A program made the translations under genes and the position numbers. Positions 47,010 to 59,220 of a stretch of 64,000 nt of DNA are shown here, in pieces. Source of the stretch: Dolomedes plantarius. Taxonomy: Eukaryota > Arthropoda > Arachnida > Araneae > Dolomedidae. Position 1 is the first letter of the stretch, and the number at the start of each line of letters is the position of its first letter. The DNA is taken from positions 47,511,723 to 47,575,722 of the forward strand of contig OU015493.1 in NCBI GenBank assembly GCA_907164885.2, given 5' to 3'. Under the pieces are notes generated by a model. That model had not been told where the DNA came from and searched no databases. It saw only the letters and a list, made by a program, of their open reading frames with translations.

Positions 47010-47558
47010 CAGGGTCATCAAAAAAGGTGGAACACATTTGGAAAGCTCTTAATTCTAAAATAAATTGAGCAAACGCAATAATATTCTCTTCAAACAACTT
47101 GGCAAGTGTCCAAGATTTCTAAATGTAACCGGTACGCAACCGTGACATGGAACGTTGAGCAGAAGCGATGCAACGTGGAAGAGGTCTTCCTTCGGCTTTC
47201 CGTCAGTGCAATGTCGACCGTTCAGGAGAGAGCTCAATATGTGTTGTGGTTAGCGGAATACAAATCTGGGGTTACGTCAAGAACATTGTTTACAGCGTAA
47301 AGGTACGGGACTCGACACATTTACGGGAGATAATTGTCGATGCAATTGCCACAGTGACGCCAGACATGTTCCGTAACACCTGGTTAGAGATTGATTATCG
47401 ACTTGATATGTGTAGAGCAACCAACGGTGCTCATATTGAAACTCATTAAAGTAAAATTCTATTAAATTCTGTACATTACACAACGAAAGAATTGTTTGTA
47501 TTGTAATTATTTCATTAAATATAATATGAAATGTGTCCAACCATTTTCGATAACCCTA
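47010..47558 (+). mobile_element. mariner-type element with deleted centre (549 bp)
   Basis: The ends are CAGGGTCATCAAAAAAGGTG and, read inward from the right, TAGGGTTATCGAAAATGGTT, both leading to GGACACATTT or GAACACATTT. TA flanks both sides (47008-47009 and 47559-47560). The residual ORF contains the N-terminal SxVQERAQYVLWLAEYKS and then, in another frame, WGYVKNIVYSVKVRD and RLDMCRATNGAHIE, the C-terminus. The catalytic core is missing. Confidence 0.9.
47206..47449 (+). pseudogene. mariner-type transposase, N-terminus joined to C-terminus
   Basis: The first ~25 residues (frame ending at 47300) belong to the N-terminal helix. Residues from WGYVKNIV to the TAA at 47447-47449 (frame of 47168) are the C-terminal tail. 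The join lies near 47265 with a frame change. The three catalytic acidic residues are absent. Confidence 0.8.
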
Positions 47559-48107
47559 TATTTAAGAATGGCATATCTTTTATGTAAAATTTTAAAATCG
47601 CTTTTTTTTCTGTGATCTATTCTTTTCTGCAAAATGATAGACCGTTTTGTCGTAATTGGTTCAAGTTTTATGTCGGTTGTATTAATTGTTTTAACTTGTT
47701 ATGATTAGTCGGTTATCGGTTAATTATTTAAAGAGGACACTTTTCTGGATATTTCTGAACAATTCTTATAGACACATCTTGCATGTGAAATTGAGATCGT
47801 CTAAACTTTTTTTAATTTTTTAAGCGAGTGAAGTATAAAGTTTTGCGTGAGTGCACAGTTATGAAATACATAGAGAGTAGATTTTAGGACATAGCTTTAC
47901 GTGATTACGAGAGAATATATCTCTTACAATTCAACCTTATTTGGAATTCTAGAGAGTAAAAGCAAATTCCAATAGAGACAAATACGTGTAAATACTAAAT
48001 ATTTGTAAGAGTCTGCTACAAACAAGAATCCATTTTGCTTCAGGTGAGATCGGCTTGAAGCCAAGTTTTGTTAAAATATAGCCTGGGGAAGTCTATTTAC
48101 ATAATTG
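47559..48107. other. Non-coding interval, nothing recognised
   Basis: AT-rich, no ORF of note. Confidence 0.4.
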
Positions 48108-48233
48108 TAAGGCTGTTGTGTACTAACCCTATTGGATTAGCTCACCTCAATGTTAACCTATGGAGAAAATTTGTCCAAGGATTGCCGACATGGATTTATG
48201 GATTTTTTAAAACCTCAAACGGTACGGTAGGGG

Positions 48234-48249
48234 TCGGATCCGACCCAAC
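48234..48249. repeat. 16-bp perfect palindrome GGGTCGGATCCGACCC
   Basis: A perfect palindrome in a GC-rich patch. A near-identical form GGGTCAGATCCGACCC occurs at about 50528-50543, so it probably marks a repeat family. Confidence 0.7.
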
Positions 48250-48357
48250 GGTGTGTCATCCCCCTCCCGTACTCTCCCCTCTCATTGCAAGAGATAAAGT
48301 TGACAAGAAACCCTACCAGCCAGTCTTGCAACAGGTGTTGGAGCGTTTGCAGTTTAA

Positions 48358-49212
48358 GGGAACAAGGGACCTTAAGCTTCGAATTTTTTAAATTTTCAAT
48401 TTTTAACTCTATATACAAAATGAGAATAATTTGTATTCTTGATTTACTACATTTAAAACCCTTAGAATCCAGAATAAGGATTTTTTGGTGTAAAAATGCC
48501 TTTTCAAAATTTTTTTAAAAAATACTAGCATTTTTCAAAGTGCTCCATGCGCATTGCAAATCATTTAAAAACCTTAGATTTTTTAACATATGTTTACCGT
48601 ACATATATTAATATAACTGTGCTATGAATTTCTTTTTATGAATCTATACAATTGTAGCAATACAATTGTAGCAATTGTATATATATGATTTTGTAGTTGG
48701 ATGTATTTGAGTTTATCTCGTGTATTGAGCTGTGAGGCTTTTGAGCTTTGCTGATTTGAATTATGAAAGAAATGTAATTTAATTGTTGAAATTTGTAAGC
48801 CATCGCACCTCTAGTCGTCAGTCATTACTTTCCGCATACCTTCGGGCATGGCCGGTATTGCTTTTGGATTATGAATCTAAAGCCATAAGTAATTATGTTT
48901 TAAATTTGGCTGTTGTTTTTTAGATTTTTTTTTTACGTTTTTGCTTTATTTCATGGTCTACAAATTTGAAATATATTTGTGGTTTCAAAGAATTATGCAC
49001 AGGTTTGTGTAAAACAATTCAATGAACAATCATGGGGAATTTGAAAGAATTCAAACGAAAAGTAATGCCCATGGAGCATTTTGAAAAATGTTATCATTTT
49101 TGAAAACTTTTTTGATAAAAAGTTCTTATTCTTAAATAAAATACTTATTTGTGAATTCTAAGTACTATTGTTGAAAACTTAAAACAAACCAAGTTGAACG
49201 TCCCTTGTCCCC
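48358..49212. mobile_element. TTAA-flanked non-autonomous element (855 bp)
   Basis: TTAA lies on both sides (48354-48357 and 49213-49216). The ends are GGGAACAAGGGAC and, read inward from the right, GGGGACAAGGGAC. No transposase is encoded. An internal block (48486-48660: AATGCCTTTTCAAAATTTTT ... CTCCATGCGCATTGCAAATC) recurs at 50221-50390. The TTAA target fits piggyBac- or Kolobok-type transposition. Confidence 0.75.
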
Positions 49213-49295
49213 TTAAGTAAACACGACTGCCTTTGTTAAAAAAAGTTATTCATGATCACTAGTCATTTAAACAACAATTTTTTTATATTTTTAAA

Positions 49296-50018
49296 ACGTT
49301 TTTATTAACTCGCTTTCTTGTTTGTCCAGTACAAATCTTGCAATCGATTTTTAACTAACTTCCCGACTAGCTAGACATTTGAAACTTTTAGAATAGCTCC
49401 GAACACGATAACAATGCATTCGTTTAATACTTTCATCCATCTTTAAGCAGGATTGAATTCATTTTCAGTTAATTTTGTTTTGTATGGAAAGTTAGTATTC
49501 ATCACATTAACCTGTAGTCCATTTTTGTGTGAGTAAACTGTCCATGGTTTACTCATTTGTCCTTTGTCTAATGTTTGTGTTCGTTCGCACATTATCGTAA
49601 TAAAAAATTGCCTTAAGCATTATTGTTTGTTATTATATTGTTGTAATTATTCGGGTAATGTGTTTATATGTTTGTCCCTTGTTAGGTCAGTAACGATATG
49701 GCGCGTCATATATGTAGTTTACACTACACTTAGTCTCTCATACTCAATATGCCAAGCCTGACCTCCACGCGGTTTACCTGGCACTCCAGAAAAAATTGGA
49801 AACCGAGTAGGCTCTGGTATTAATGTTTGAAAAAATCTCATACATGTAATTCAATTAATAAATGTTTGAAATTTTCTTATAATTGATCTCTTTATTACAC
49901 ATTTGATCATTTTCTTTCAAGTTGACGGGATAATTTATCAAAAAAATTTTAAAACAGTATTTAATAATACATAGAATTGTCAAGTTTATATGATTCAACG
50001 GAAAATTTAAAAACGTGG
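49296..50018 (+). mobile_element. CCATGTTTT MITE, copy C, with an internal insertion
   Basis: It starts CGTTTTTATTAACTCGC and ends AAACGTGG before TA. Compared with copy A it has about 385 extra bases (about 49480-49868) between TCAGTTAATTTTG and TTCTTATAATTGATC. No end repeats of the insert were identified. Confidence 0.7.
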
Positions 50019-50220
50019 TACATAAAAAGTTCTTTTTATCTTGAAATTATTAAATTTTTTATTTCAGTTTTGAAGGCAAAAGATGTCAGTATCGTTATTT
50101 TTTACATTTTTGTGCTCAGAAAGGTTGTTTCCCTGACTTCGAAAACTAGGTACAAGAATAAATTACATATTAGACCTAATCTAAGCAACATTCTATGTAA
50201 ACGCCAGAGAGATTCTTTGT

Positions 50221-50390
50221 TTAGCAAAAATGCCTTTTCAAAATTTTTTTTCAAAAATACTAGCATTTTTCAAGCTGCTCCATGCGCATTGCAAATCATT
50301 TAAAAACCTTAGATTTTTTAACATAAGTTTACCGTACATATATTAACATAATTGTGCTATGAATTTCTTTTTATGAATCTATACAACTGT
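50221..50390 (+). repeat. Partial copy of the TTAA element interior
   Basis: It matches 48486-48660 over about 170 bp (for example TAAAAACCTTAGATTTTTTA and GTGCTATGAATTTCTTTTTA). It has no TTAA ends. Confidence 0.8.
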
Positions 50391-50821
50391 ACAATTTATT
50401 ACACAATTGTACAATTCATTGGTAGACAAACAGGTTTTTATTTCATGTAAAATATTGTCAATAAATGTTATTGTATAACAAAAATGCTTATATTGTACTT
50501 ATTTCTACCCAAAGCCTCATTAAAAGAGAGATCGGGTCAGATCCGACCCGACCATACCATCTATTTCGTCTCAAACCTCTGCACCGTTTAAGGGTGAAAA
50601 TTGTACTCCGTAATAGAGAGAGAAATTTTACACCTTGGGGAATTTTTCGTTTTATAAAAAAGATGCAAATAACATTTTTAAATTTAAATTATTCGGGAAA
50701 AAAAATCTAGTGTATTAGGTTTTAAACGCTCGTAAATTTCTCTGGTGGAAGGAATTTATAAAATTAATCCTCCTGCAAGGTGCAGAAAAGTTCAGGTAAT
50801 CTGAAAATAGCATTTTTATTA

Positions 50822-51210
50822 CCATGTTTTTATTAACTCGCTTTCTTGTTTGTTTGTTTGTGTGTGTGTTTGTCCCGTACAAATCTTGCAATCGATTTTT
50901 AACTTACTTCCCGACTAGCTAGACATTTGAAACTTTTAGAATAGCTCAGAACACGATGACAATGCATTATTTTAATACTTTTAGCCATCTTTAAGCAGAA
51001 TTTAATCATTTTCAGTTAATTTTGTTTTGTAGACTGGTGTAGCCATTTATCGACCGGGACAGGAACGAAAAGTTAAACGCAAGTTAACTTCCAATTAACT
51101 TCATTTTCTTTCAAGTTGATGGGATAATTCATCAAAATAATTTTAAAAAGTATTTATTAATACATAGCATCGTCAAGTTTATATGATTAAACAGAAAATT
51201 TACAACATGG
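50822..51210 (+). mobile_element. CCATGTTTT MITE, copy D
   Basis: CCATGTTTTTATTAACTCGC at the left and AACATGG at the right, flanked by TA (50820-50821 and 51211-51212). It shares with copy B the middle segment around GGTGTAGCCATTTATCGACC and CGCAAGTTAACTTCC. Confidence 0.85.
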
Positions 51211-51335
51211 TATATAAAAAAGTTATTTTTATCTTGTAATTATTATTGGATTATCTGAATTTAAGTAGCTGTCAATAGTTGACGAATTTTCTCCGTGGGT
51301 CAACACTGAAGTGAGTGAATCCAATAGGGTTAGTA

Positions 51336-53190
51336 CACAGCAACACTAATACCATGAAATAATGTCTTTCGGTTTGCTATAATCTATGGAAAATCTCCAT
51401 GTTGCTTGTTGATCCTTTTTAAAAGGCAAATGAATGATTTGTCAGGATTCGGTAAAAAATAAAAAAAGTAAATTACAACACAGGCAAATTAAAAAATGTT
51501 TCTATTTTCTTTTATCGTATTACATCAATAAATTGAGACGAAATCGTCCGCATTCCATTTGATGAAAAAGGAACCTTTTTAATTCAAAACTGTTTTATTT
51601 TTTATTAAATGTCACGACCTTCGAAGTGTTGATACATAAAAGTAAGTACAAATAACTGATTATTTTTTAGGGTAGTGCTAAATGTACTATAAATAAAAAT
51701 GAACACCAATCTTCGCTGAGTTCAAACGACAACACCCTGCAAATAGCGACGAAAATTATCCTCGGTTTTCAAATTAGGAATAACACGAATGGACTGAAAT
51801 ATTTAATTAAATTATTCCAAGCCTTCATTTCACTGCAATACTATAATTAGTCCGAGTGTCTAATCTAAGAACACTGGCTAAAATATGACGCAATGTGTTG
51901 TCTGGTATTTCATACAAGTAGACCATAAAAGCAAAAAACAAAAAATTATAATGTCTCCTGCTCTGTGTACTGTGTATTTGAATTTCCTACATTTTAATTA
52001 AATGCATACCCTTTCATTTACATTTTTTATGCCTTTCCTTTCTCTAAGTAATTCTACTCATACAACGTATTATTTTTGAAAAAGAAGTGTGATGTTGAAG
52101 TCTAACCTCGATAAAAGTGATAATTTACGAGGCAGATAATTATAGAAGAAAATATATTTTCGAGCAACACGATTCTTGTTTTTAAGGACAGTACTATTAG
52201 CCGAAAGGTACCATATAACCTACATTGAAAAATAATGAAATATCTGCAATCGAGGGCATTTTTCTTGAAAAACTGAAAGGTAATTGTGATACCATTAGGA
52301 ATACATGTGCGTAAATTCTTATGAAAATTTTTTATGGCAGAGTTCGTATACGAATATTTTTCTTTTTTGTTCGAATGAAGAATTCAAATTTCTAGTATAA
52401 AAATGTTTAAATGGTATCTTTAAATTTTGAATTCAAGTTACAGTTTCCAAAGTTATTTGCATTTCTTCTGGTTTGAGCAGCATTCGAAAAAAGTTTTATA
52501 TGTTCTAGTTAAACATATAGCGCAATTATTATCTAATGATTATTGGATACTGAAAGTATATTATAATTAAATTGACGCAAACATTTCTTCGAAATAGAAG
52601 CTTGAAATTTTGCTCAGCTTATCTTTTCTATCTTGAATCTTTTTACTTTAAAGAAAGATGACGCTATCCAAAAAAAAAAAATTAAATATTACAATGCAAT
52701 TTTCTTTAAATTTTTTAAGAATAATTAGAAATATTCGATAACTTTATTTTTTTCCCAGAAAATCTTTTCTAATACGTATCCCTATTCTGTATTCCGTATT
52801 TGCTCAGTTCTATTTTTTAAAACTCTGAAAACAATCTCTCAGATTAAATGACAGCAAAAAAAAATGTTGAATTGTCTAGATGTGAATGAAATGTAAAATT
52901 TAGCAGAAAAATATAGAATCTCAAAGGAATGCGTTCGATTGGAAAATATTCTGTAAGCGTTCTGTTCGTCATTCCTGAAATGTTAAAATTACCAGCAAGC
53001 CGCATAGCTGACCTTACTAACTCTAGTCACTGATTAGACTTGAAGGTAATTCTAAAAGGCAATAGTAAATGATGACTTCAAATCATAATTGAGGATACAT
53101 GATTGTCACGAAATAATGTCTGGAGGTGCCTTTGAGTTGGCCAGGAGAGTGAAATTATATGCCGAAGGTCCGGAACATTTATGCCCTAAA
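51336..53190. other. Non-coding interval, nothing recognised
   Basis: AT-rich with no ORF of note and no terminal repeats found. Confidence 0.45.
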
Positions 53191-53193
53191 GCA

Positions 53194-53300
53194 GTGGTTT
53201 TCACCCGGGGGTCATATTGCCAGACGAAAATCGCGTAGACGAAAGTGGGGTCACGGCACCAGACTAGGGAGCCACACAGGGAAGCAATATAGGATATTAT
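53194..53300 (+). mobile_element. hAT-type element end (fragment)
   Basis: CAGTGGTTTTCACCCGGGGG followed by GTCATATTG and GGGGTCACGG resembles the end of hAT elements. No matching right end was found. A CCAGGCGTGCATAAGCC motif at 53377 may be a second hAT-like scrap. Confidence 0.45.
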
Positions 53301-54485
53301 TCAGATGGTGGTAAAATAAAATGCACCCGTATTCCGTTTTCCGCTGAAGGAATTGTCTTTTAAATGACGTCTAAGCCAGGCGTGCATAAGCCTATGGCTC
53401 TATTTTTCAGAGGTAAGAAAATAGCAGAAAATGTGACCTTGATAAATGGGAGACATTTTATGTGTGTGGTGCCTGAATAAAATGAAAATTTTATCCTTAA
53501 ATATGAAATGTGTAAAGTGCCAAATAACCAGTAAGAGTCATTGATGATTGTTTTAAACTTTTATTTTAACACCACACATAACAAACATATAACAATTAAA
53601 ATTAGACTGAAATTAATACCGAGTATAATTAAGGAAACCTGGAGGGCACTGCCAAGATGTGCTCCATTCACATCAAACCTAGCAAGACCAGTCACAACAA
53701 AAAACAACAAATTTTTACATCGTTCTCCAGTGGTCATGTGGTAGCGATGAGTGCCAGTTGAACTCCACCCACTCAACCCATTCGATTCATTTGATTCACA
53801 ACAATGCCTTTTAAAAATTCCAAACTGCTGCAGAGAAGAGACTGCGACCTTTTTCCAAGCATAGAGATAGCTACAGGTTTTTTTTTGAGGGGGAAGAGTC
53901 ATGCTGTATGCCACTAATATTGCAGGTTTTCCTCCCTGTCAGCAGTTAGTGATGAATTGAGAGAGGATGAAATAACTGTGAATGTGTATAATTTGAAGCA
54001 TCTAAGGTGTCTTAGTACCTTTTAACCCTTTGAGGGACATCAACCTCCACCGTTTTCACGGTGCAGATTTTTAACCTAAAGAATCTTGAAATGTTTTCCC
54101 ATTGAAGGTTGAAAAAGGTTTTTACTTCTTTAAACTGATAAAAGATGGCAGAACTAACCACTTTTCTGATGATTTAACTGGAATACCTTGAATGCCAGTA
54201 AAACAACACTAGATTTAGGCGTTTGCACTGTGCAACGGCGCCCCTCAAACAAGAGACTCGACAAACATATCCATATTTTCATCAGTAGTTACGAAAAAAT
54301 TTTATTCAGAAATATGAAATATTTAAAGTGAATTAATCCATCTTTCTTCTTTATAAATATGATTCTCAAATTTTTCCAGCTTGAAGAGAAATATTTTTAT
54401 TATTTATAATTGTAATAATTGTTTTTTTTTCATTGCTATGCCTTTGCGCACATGATATCACCAGAACAGTTGGCTAAAATGCCAT
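53301..54485. other. Non-coding interval, nothing recognised
   Basis: The ORFs at 53541-53744 (+) and 53561-53914 (-) overlap on opposite strands and have no recognised motif. Confidence 0.4.
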
Positions 54486-54690
54486 GAAATTTTATACACG
54501 ACCACTAGCATGCTTTCGCATAGCATTTCCACCTTCAGCGACCTTTTTAAATCGGCCTTTTTAACTTTTTGCCACTCCCATTACTCTGGCCACAGTAGTG
54601 ACACTTTGTCCTGCTTCGAGCCGTCCGACTGCTCGTCCACGATGGTGCGCACTCAAATGTTGTCTTGCAGACAGTTTGCACTTAATTATA
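54486..54690 (-). pseudogene. Tc1-like transposase N-terminus (fragment)
   Basis: On the minus strand the frame reads KLSARQHLSAHHRGRAVGRL then EAGQSVTTVARVMGVAKS, a helix-turn-helix. After a stop it continues KGRFKKVAEGGNAMRKHASG. Homology ends at about 54486. No catalytic domain is present. Confidence 0.8.
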
Positions 54691-55420
54691 GCCACACCAC
54701 ACTGATTTTCACAGAAATAACTTCCAACAACCTACGGCACTATTTTCGTCAAACACCTAACTGCATGAACTTTCGAAAGATTAAAGAGTTTTCGTGCACT
54801 TCCTTTTATACAGATAACAGGTCCTGCCCTATTACGCCCTCTGCATTTCATTTTACAGTGATTAGTCTGCTGTCGGGAACGCTAGTTTGAAAAAACCAGT
54901 TGTTCCTTAGCAATTGTCAAGCAGTGTATTATATAACTAACTTTTAAAACTAAAAAAAATATGTATATTCGAGTACTAAAATGTGTACTTATTTCACGAA
55001 GCAATTAATTTACACCCAAAATATCAAAATTAAAGAGTCTAAAGATTAAAGGTATTTTTGTAAGTTTTAAAGAGTTTATTACCTGGGAAAGCAAGGAAAC
55101 AGTTTTCATTAATGCATGACAGCGTTGTCTGTCTATTTACTGGAGCAATAAAAGAATTTTAGACGTTTAATGTCCTCTTCGATATTACTGTATAGTCATA
55201 TATTTTTGTTTTGCATAACAAAACTCGTCTTATAACCAGGTTTATCTGAATGTTTATGTGCTAAGAGAGAGGTAGACATTTCTAGCTAGCAAAGAATTGG
55301 ATGGAAAATTTTCTCAACACAAATATTGCCATTCTACAATTTTAAACAATACTTTCGCAATAAAAACCTTAAAAGTAACTTTCGTATCGAAGCATCAGAT
55401 CCGTTTGTCATATATAACCT
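54691..55420. other. Non-coding interval
   Basis: The first ~200 bp may be the upstream end of the Tc1-like fragment; no matching terminal repeat was found. The rest is AT-rich. Confidence 0.4.
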
Positions 55421-56920
55421 ACTAGCTGAAAACCCGTACTTCGCTATGGAGTACATTCAAATTAAATACAACGGTCAATGTATAAAATTAATGCCAAAAA
55501 TGTGTATAAATATATTTATAATAAATTCAACGATCAATGTATGCAATTGATGTAGAAAAAAACGAAAAAATATATTTATAGAAAAATCGTAACATTTATT
55601 TTTATGGACAAAATAATGTAGAAGAAAATATTCAAATTGAATCTAATGGAACATACTAAAGAATATAGTACAGTTAATATATTACAGTTTGAGGAACATA
55701 TGTTTTGCTGTATTTTAATATTTTTTGGATAATGTTCAATCGTCTGCCGCATTAGAAAGAAAAAAAAATGTCTACTTCTTTGTATGCACGTGACGATAAA
55801 TTAATTTAAAGAACCAGAAAAAGAAATCGCGTGATCAGCATTTAATAAATTAAATTCTAAAAATTAATCTTTAAAAATTCACCAAAAATCAGAAATTTGA
55901 GGTAAAGATTAAAAAAGATTTTATTTTAAAGGGATTTTTATGATCTTTCTCGTGATATAAATTTTATAAACCTCAAATTATTATTTTAAATGCAAACTTA
56001 AGGGGACGGTGTACGTTGAAATCGTCAAAAATTGACCAAAGCATCGAATTTTTGTTTTTAATGCTATATTGTTCTACAAATCAAAATGTACCAAATGCAA
56101 AAATCCGCATCAAAATCCGATAATTTTTATCGAAGTTATTAGCATTTATATGTTTATAAACAATACACTTTTGCCATTTAAATTTCACTTTGTATGCAAT
56201 TTTCTCAAAATAAAATTTTTCTCGATAATGCAAATGTAAAATGTGATACGCGCTATATTTTTGCTTTAAATTACACGATATTTACCATACATTATCTTTA
56301 TACATACATTAATAAATTTGTGCATGCATTTTTGTTTTAAAGAAGAGTAACTTATAAAAAGTGACTGTTTATATACAAAGAAGTGAAATTTTTGAAAAAA
56401 ATTCATCCATTAATCGGTTTTACTTCTTTTAAAAAATAAAATATTGAGATATTTGTAATTCAATGCACAGAATGTTTCATTATGGTACAATAAATAAATA
56501 AAAAGTAAAATTATTATAAAAAAGTAAACATTTTAGCGCAAGGGACATTTTAAAATTTCATTAAATTTTTTAAATTTTTAATAAAAAAAAATTTTCTAAA
56601 TAAACTAGAAATTTTTTTTTATGTCGTTTATATTGCAAATATTAAACTATATTCAGGATTAAAATTTCACATATATATAATGTAAAATAAAAAAGTTGAA
56701 TCTCAACGTATACCGTCCCCTTAAAAAAAGTTACAAAAACAGCTTAAAAATTTAATTTTAAAAAAATCTAAGAAGAATTTTTCAAAAATCTTCCTTGGTG
56801 CACCCCTACACTATAAGAAGAATCGCGATGCAAAATTCAACCCTTTAGGTCCAGCGGTTTGGTCTGTGCGTTGTATGTCAGTCAGTAAGTCAGTTACGGA
56901 ACTGTTTTATATATATAGAT
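55421..56920 (+). mobile_element. ACTAGC...TATAGAT dispersed repeat, copy 3 (interrupted)
   Basis: It starts ACTAGCTGAAAACCCGTACT and ends TATATATATAGAT. It is co-linear with copy 2 (9642-10443), including the interior block missing from copy 1. A 719-bp TTAA element is inserted at 56002. Confidence 0.8.
56002..56720. mobile_element. TTAA-flanked MITE (719 bp), empty site known
   Basis: TTAA precedes (55998-56001) and follows (56721-56724). The ends are GGGGACGGTGTACGTTGAAA and, read inward from the right, GGGGACGGTATACGTTGAGA, two mismatches in about 20. Sister copy 2 has CAAACTTAAAAAAAG at the same place, a single TTAA. This supports a target duplication. There is no coding capacity. Its GGGGAC start resembles the element at 48358. 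Confidence 0.93.
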
Positions 56921-58040
56921 TATTTATAGCTTAGGTATTTGTTTCTCTGAGCCTTAGATTTCCACATTACCGCCAAAGCCACGAGACGCGAGAGTATATT
57001 ATATTACAGATTTCAAAATCACTGGAAAATGCTATTTCGAGTAGATCGATTTTATAGTTAAGTACTCTGAAGTAGTAATCTTCCACGGGAGTAGAATTTA
57101 CCCCGTTATCAGTAGTCATCAATTTTTGATCACGGCAGCCGCTCGGGGATTGGAAGCGTTTAACAACAGTTTTACCTGAGCGACGCATTTCGAAGGTAAA
57201 TGGAACAATTTACTTCGAAGATCCTCTCGTAATATGCGGTTGATGACTTGCTGGAGGCATCAGAGGCGTGGATTTTTCTGCATAAATTAGTAATGGAAAA
57301 GGAAGTGTACAATTTTGAAAACGTTCAATTGTAGTTTATCATTAATGTGTTGGTAAATAAATAGATCTGTCAGTTTTCGAGTCAGCAATAACAAAATTTG
57401 TGCCCTTAAAATGTTATAATTTAAAGACCACGCACTATTTAACAGTGTTTTTAACGCAGTAAATATATTAATATGTAATAATCACAAGTTGTTGCTTCCC
57501 TTCCAAAAACGCACTTTGTAAAGTTTATGAAATTAGCTCTAATTTTTGCCGCTTCAAATGAAAAAAAAAACATAAAAACGCAATAGGCTTAATTTTTTAC
57601 AAGAAGTTAAATTGAAAACCTTTAGTGGGACCCGCATATTTTACAGAGAAAATTTTTTTTTAATCAAAATCTCAGATCACACACGAGAATCGAAAACTTC
57701 GATAAGAAAAATTAACAAACAGGTTTAATTATGTCAGTTATTTTCGAACACATACTGGTAGACATCAAAGGTGATATAGAAAATTTTTGCTACAAAATAT
57801 TTTTGTTTTCATAAAGATTTTCAGAGTATTAAGACAATAAAAATAGAAGTTTTTAAAACCTCTGCCGCATTTCAGATAATTTTAATACAGACATTTTTCA
57901 TTTTAGTTCACTGAAGACTAAAATGAATTGAAACCCTCTTCTTCCCCAAGAAAACAAAACTCACTATTTGATCTGGTTAATTTCATTTGGGGGGGGGGGG
58001 GAATAAGATATTTTGTCATGGATAACGGATTCATTTTAAA
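56921..58040. other. Non-coding interval, nothing recognised
   Basis: AT-rich, with a G12 run at 57990-58002. Small ORFs lack domains. Confidence 0.45.
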
Positions 58041-59220
58041 ACAGTGTTTCCCGACCTTTTTCGAGTCACGACCCCCTTTAATGGTTTTCCACATCTCACG
58101 AACCCCCCCCCCTCTTCCCACAATGTATGTTTTTATAAATAAGGTTTTTTAGATATTAAGAAAGAACACTAAACTGGATTTTTCAATAATTTAATTGGAA
58201 CCAAATATTTAATTTAACAAAAATGAAATAAATGAACTTATTTTAATGTGATGGTTGTACTTTCAAATGCATACCCATGTTCGAAATTCATGGTTCGGTG
58301 TTTGATAAAGCCCCATATAATCTTCGACTCTCAGTCGAGTTCGTAACATCGTGTTGATGCGGGCAAGAGCTGCAAAATCACTCTCACATAGATACGTTGT
58401 GGCAAATGGCACAAAAATTCGAAAAGAAAGTTAGATACATAGCACAAAAATTTACTGAGTGGGCAATTTTTCTCGAAACAAATCACGTGCCGATGTATCA
58501 TTGTGAAGATCCAAAAATCCTTCTCGTATTTCATCCGTAGTACTAATCATGTCTAGAGAAGTAGAGAATGGGTTTTGCGCAAGTGCAGATTCTTCGTCTT
58601 TGAGCTTGGGGAAATACAAATTGAAACCATTTTTCTAGAGATTGAAAGAGCCCTGTTATATCCGACTTTAGATGCCCATCGAGTGCTTCAGATTCCGCAA
58701 CGAACCTGGACAATTTTTCAAACATGGTAATGTTTCCTTTGTTTACTTTTCAACGCCAGTTCTGCAATTTCGAGACAAAAGCCATCAGACTGTCGTGGAA
58801 TTGGATGATGTGTGCGTCTTCTCCTTGAAGCTTCAGGTAAAAATTATTCCATTGTTCAAAAATATCTAAATAAGGAAGTCTTTCCACAGTTCATCACTGA
58901 AATGAGACAAAAGCTCGTATTTTGTCCTCACGCGGAATTCCCAAGGGCCGGACAACCCTTTGTAAACTAGTAAACTGTTTGTCTCATCAGTGCCGAAAAG
59001 TTGACATTGCTGATTAGTGCCACAATAGACTATGGGCAGAGACTCTTCTGTTTACTTCTGGAAAGGAACAACCGTTTGAAAAGTTCTCCCTTGCTGACAA
59101 TGCAGCTCTGTTCTCAAGTGACATATGAGATGATGCACTATTGTAACTATGTGTTTCCGGTTCGGACACCGTAAATTCATGGCTTGATTTTAGACAAGCT
59201 ACCAATGTAAAAAATTAAAA
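58041..59220 (-). pseudogene. Decayed hAT transposase and element end
   Basis: CAGTGTTTCCCGACC at about 58043 is a hAT-like end. On the minus strand, reading down from about 59000, are KGLSGPWEFRVRTKYELLSH, then FSDELWKDFL and IFEQWNNFYLKLQGEDAHII. Next come MFEKLSRFVAESEALDGHLK and then LQNPFS-like and DEIREGFLDLHND segments. The C-terminal dimerisation signature follows, reading VPFATTYLCESDFAALARIN then RLRVEDYMGL (about 58310-58440). Several stops and frame changes separate them. The opposite terminal repeat was not found. Confidence 0.82.

Larger units (their letters stand above)
48108..51335. repeat. Long-range inverted repeat pair (~70-bp arms, 3.2 kb apart)
   Basis: TGTACTAACCCTATTGGATT at 48119 recurs as its reverse complement near 51307-51332. 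The similarity extends inward through CTCACCTCAATGTTAACC and GGAGAAAATTTGTC. The arms could be ends of one composite element or two separate copies in opposite orientation. The interval holds a TTAA element and MITE copies C and D. Confidence 0.55.

Noticed and set aside
53541..53914. Overlapping ORFs of 67 and 117 codons on opposite strands
   Set aside because: No motif is recognised and the overlap on opposite strands suggests chance.
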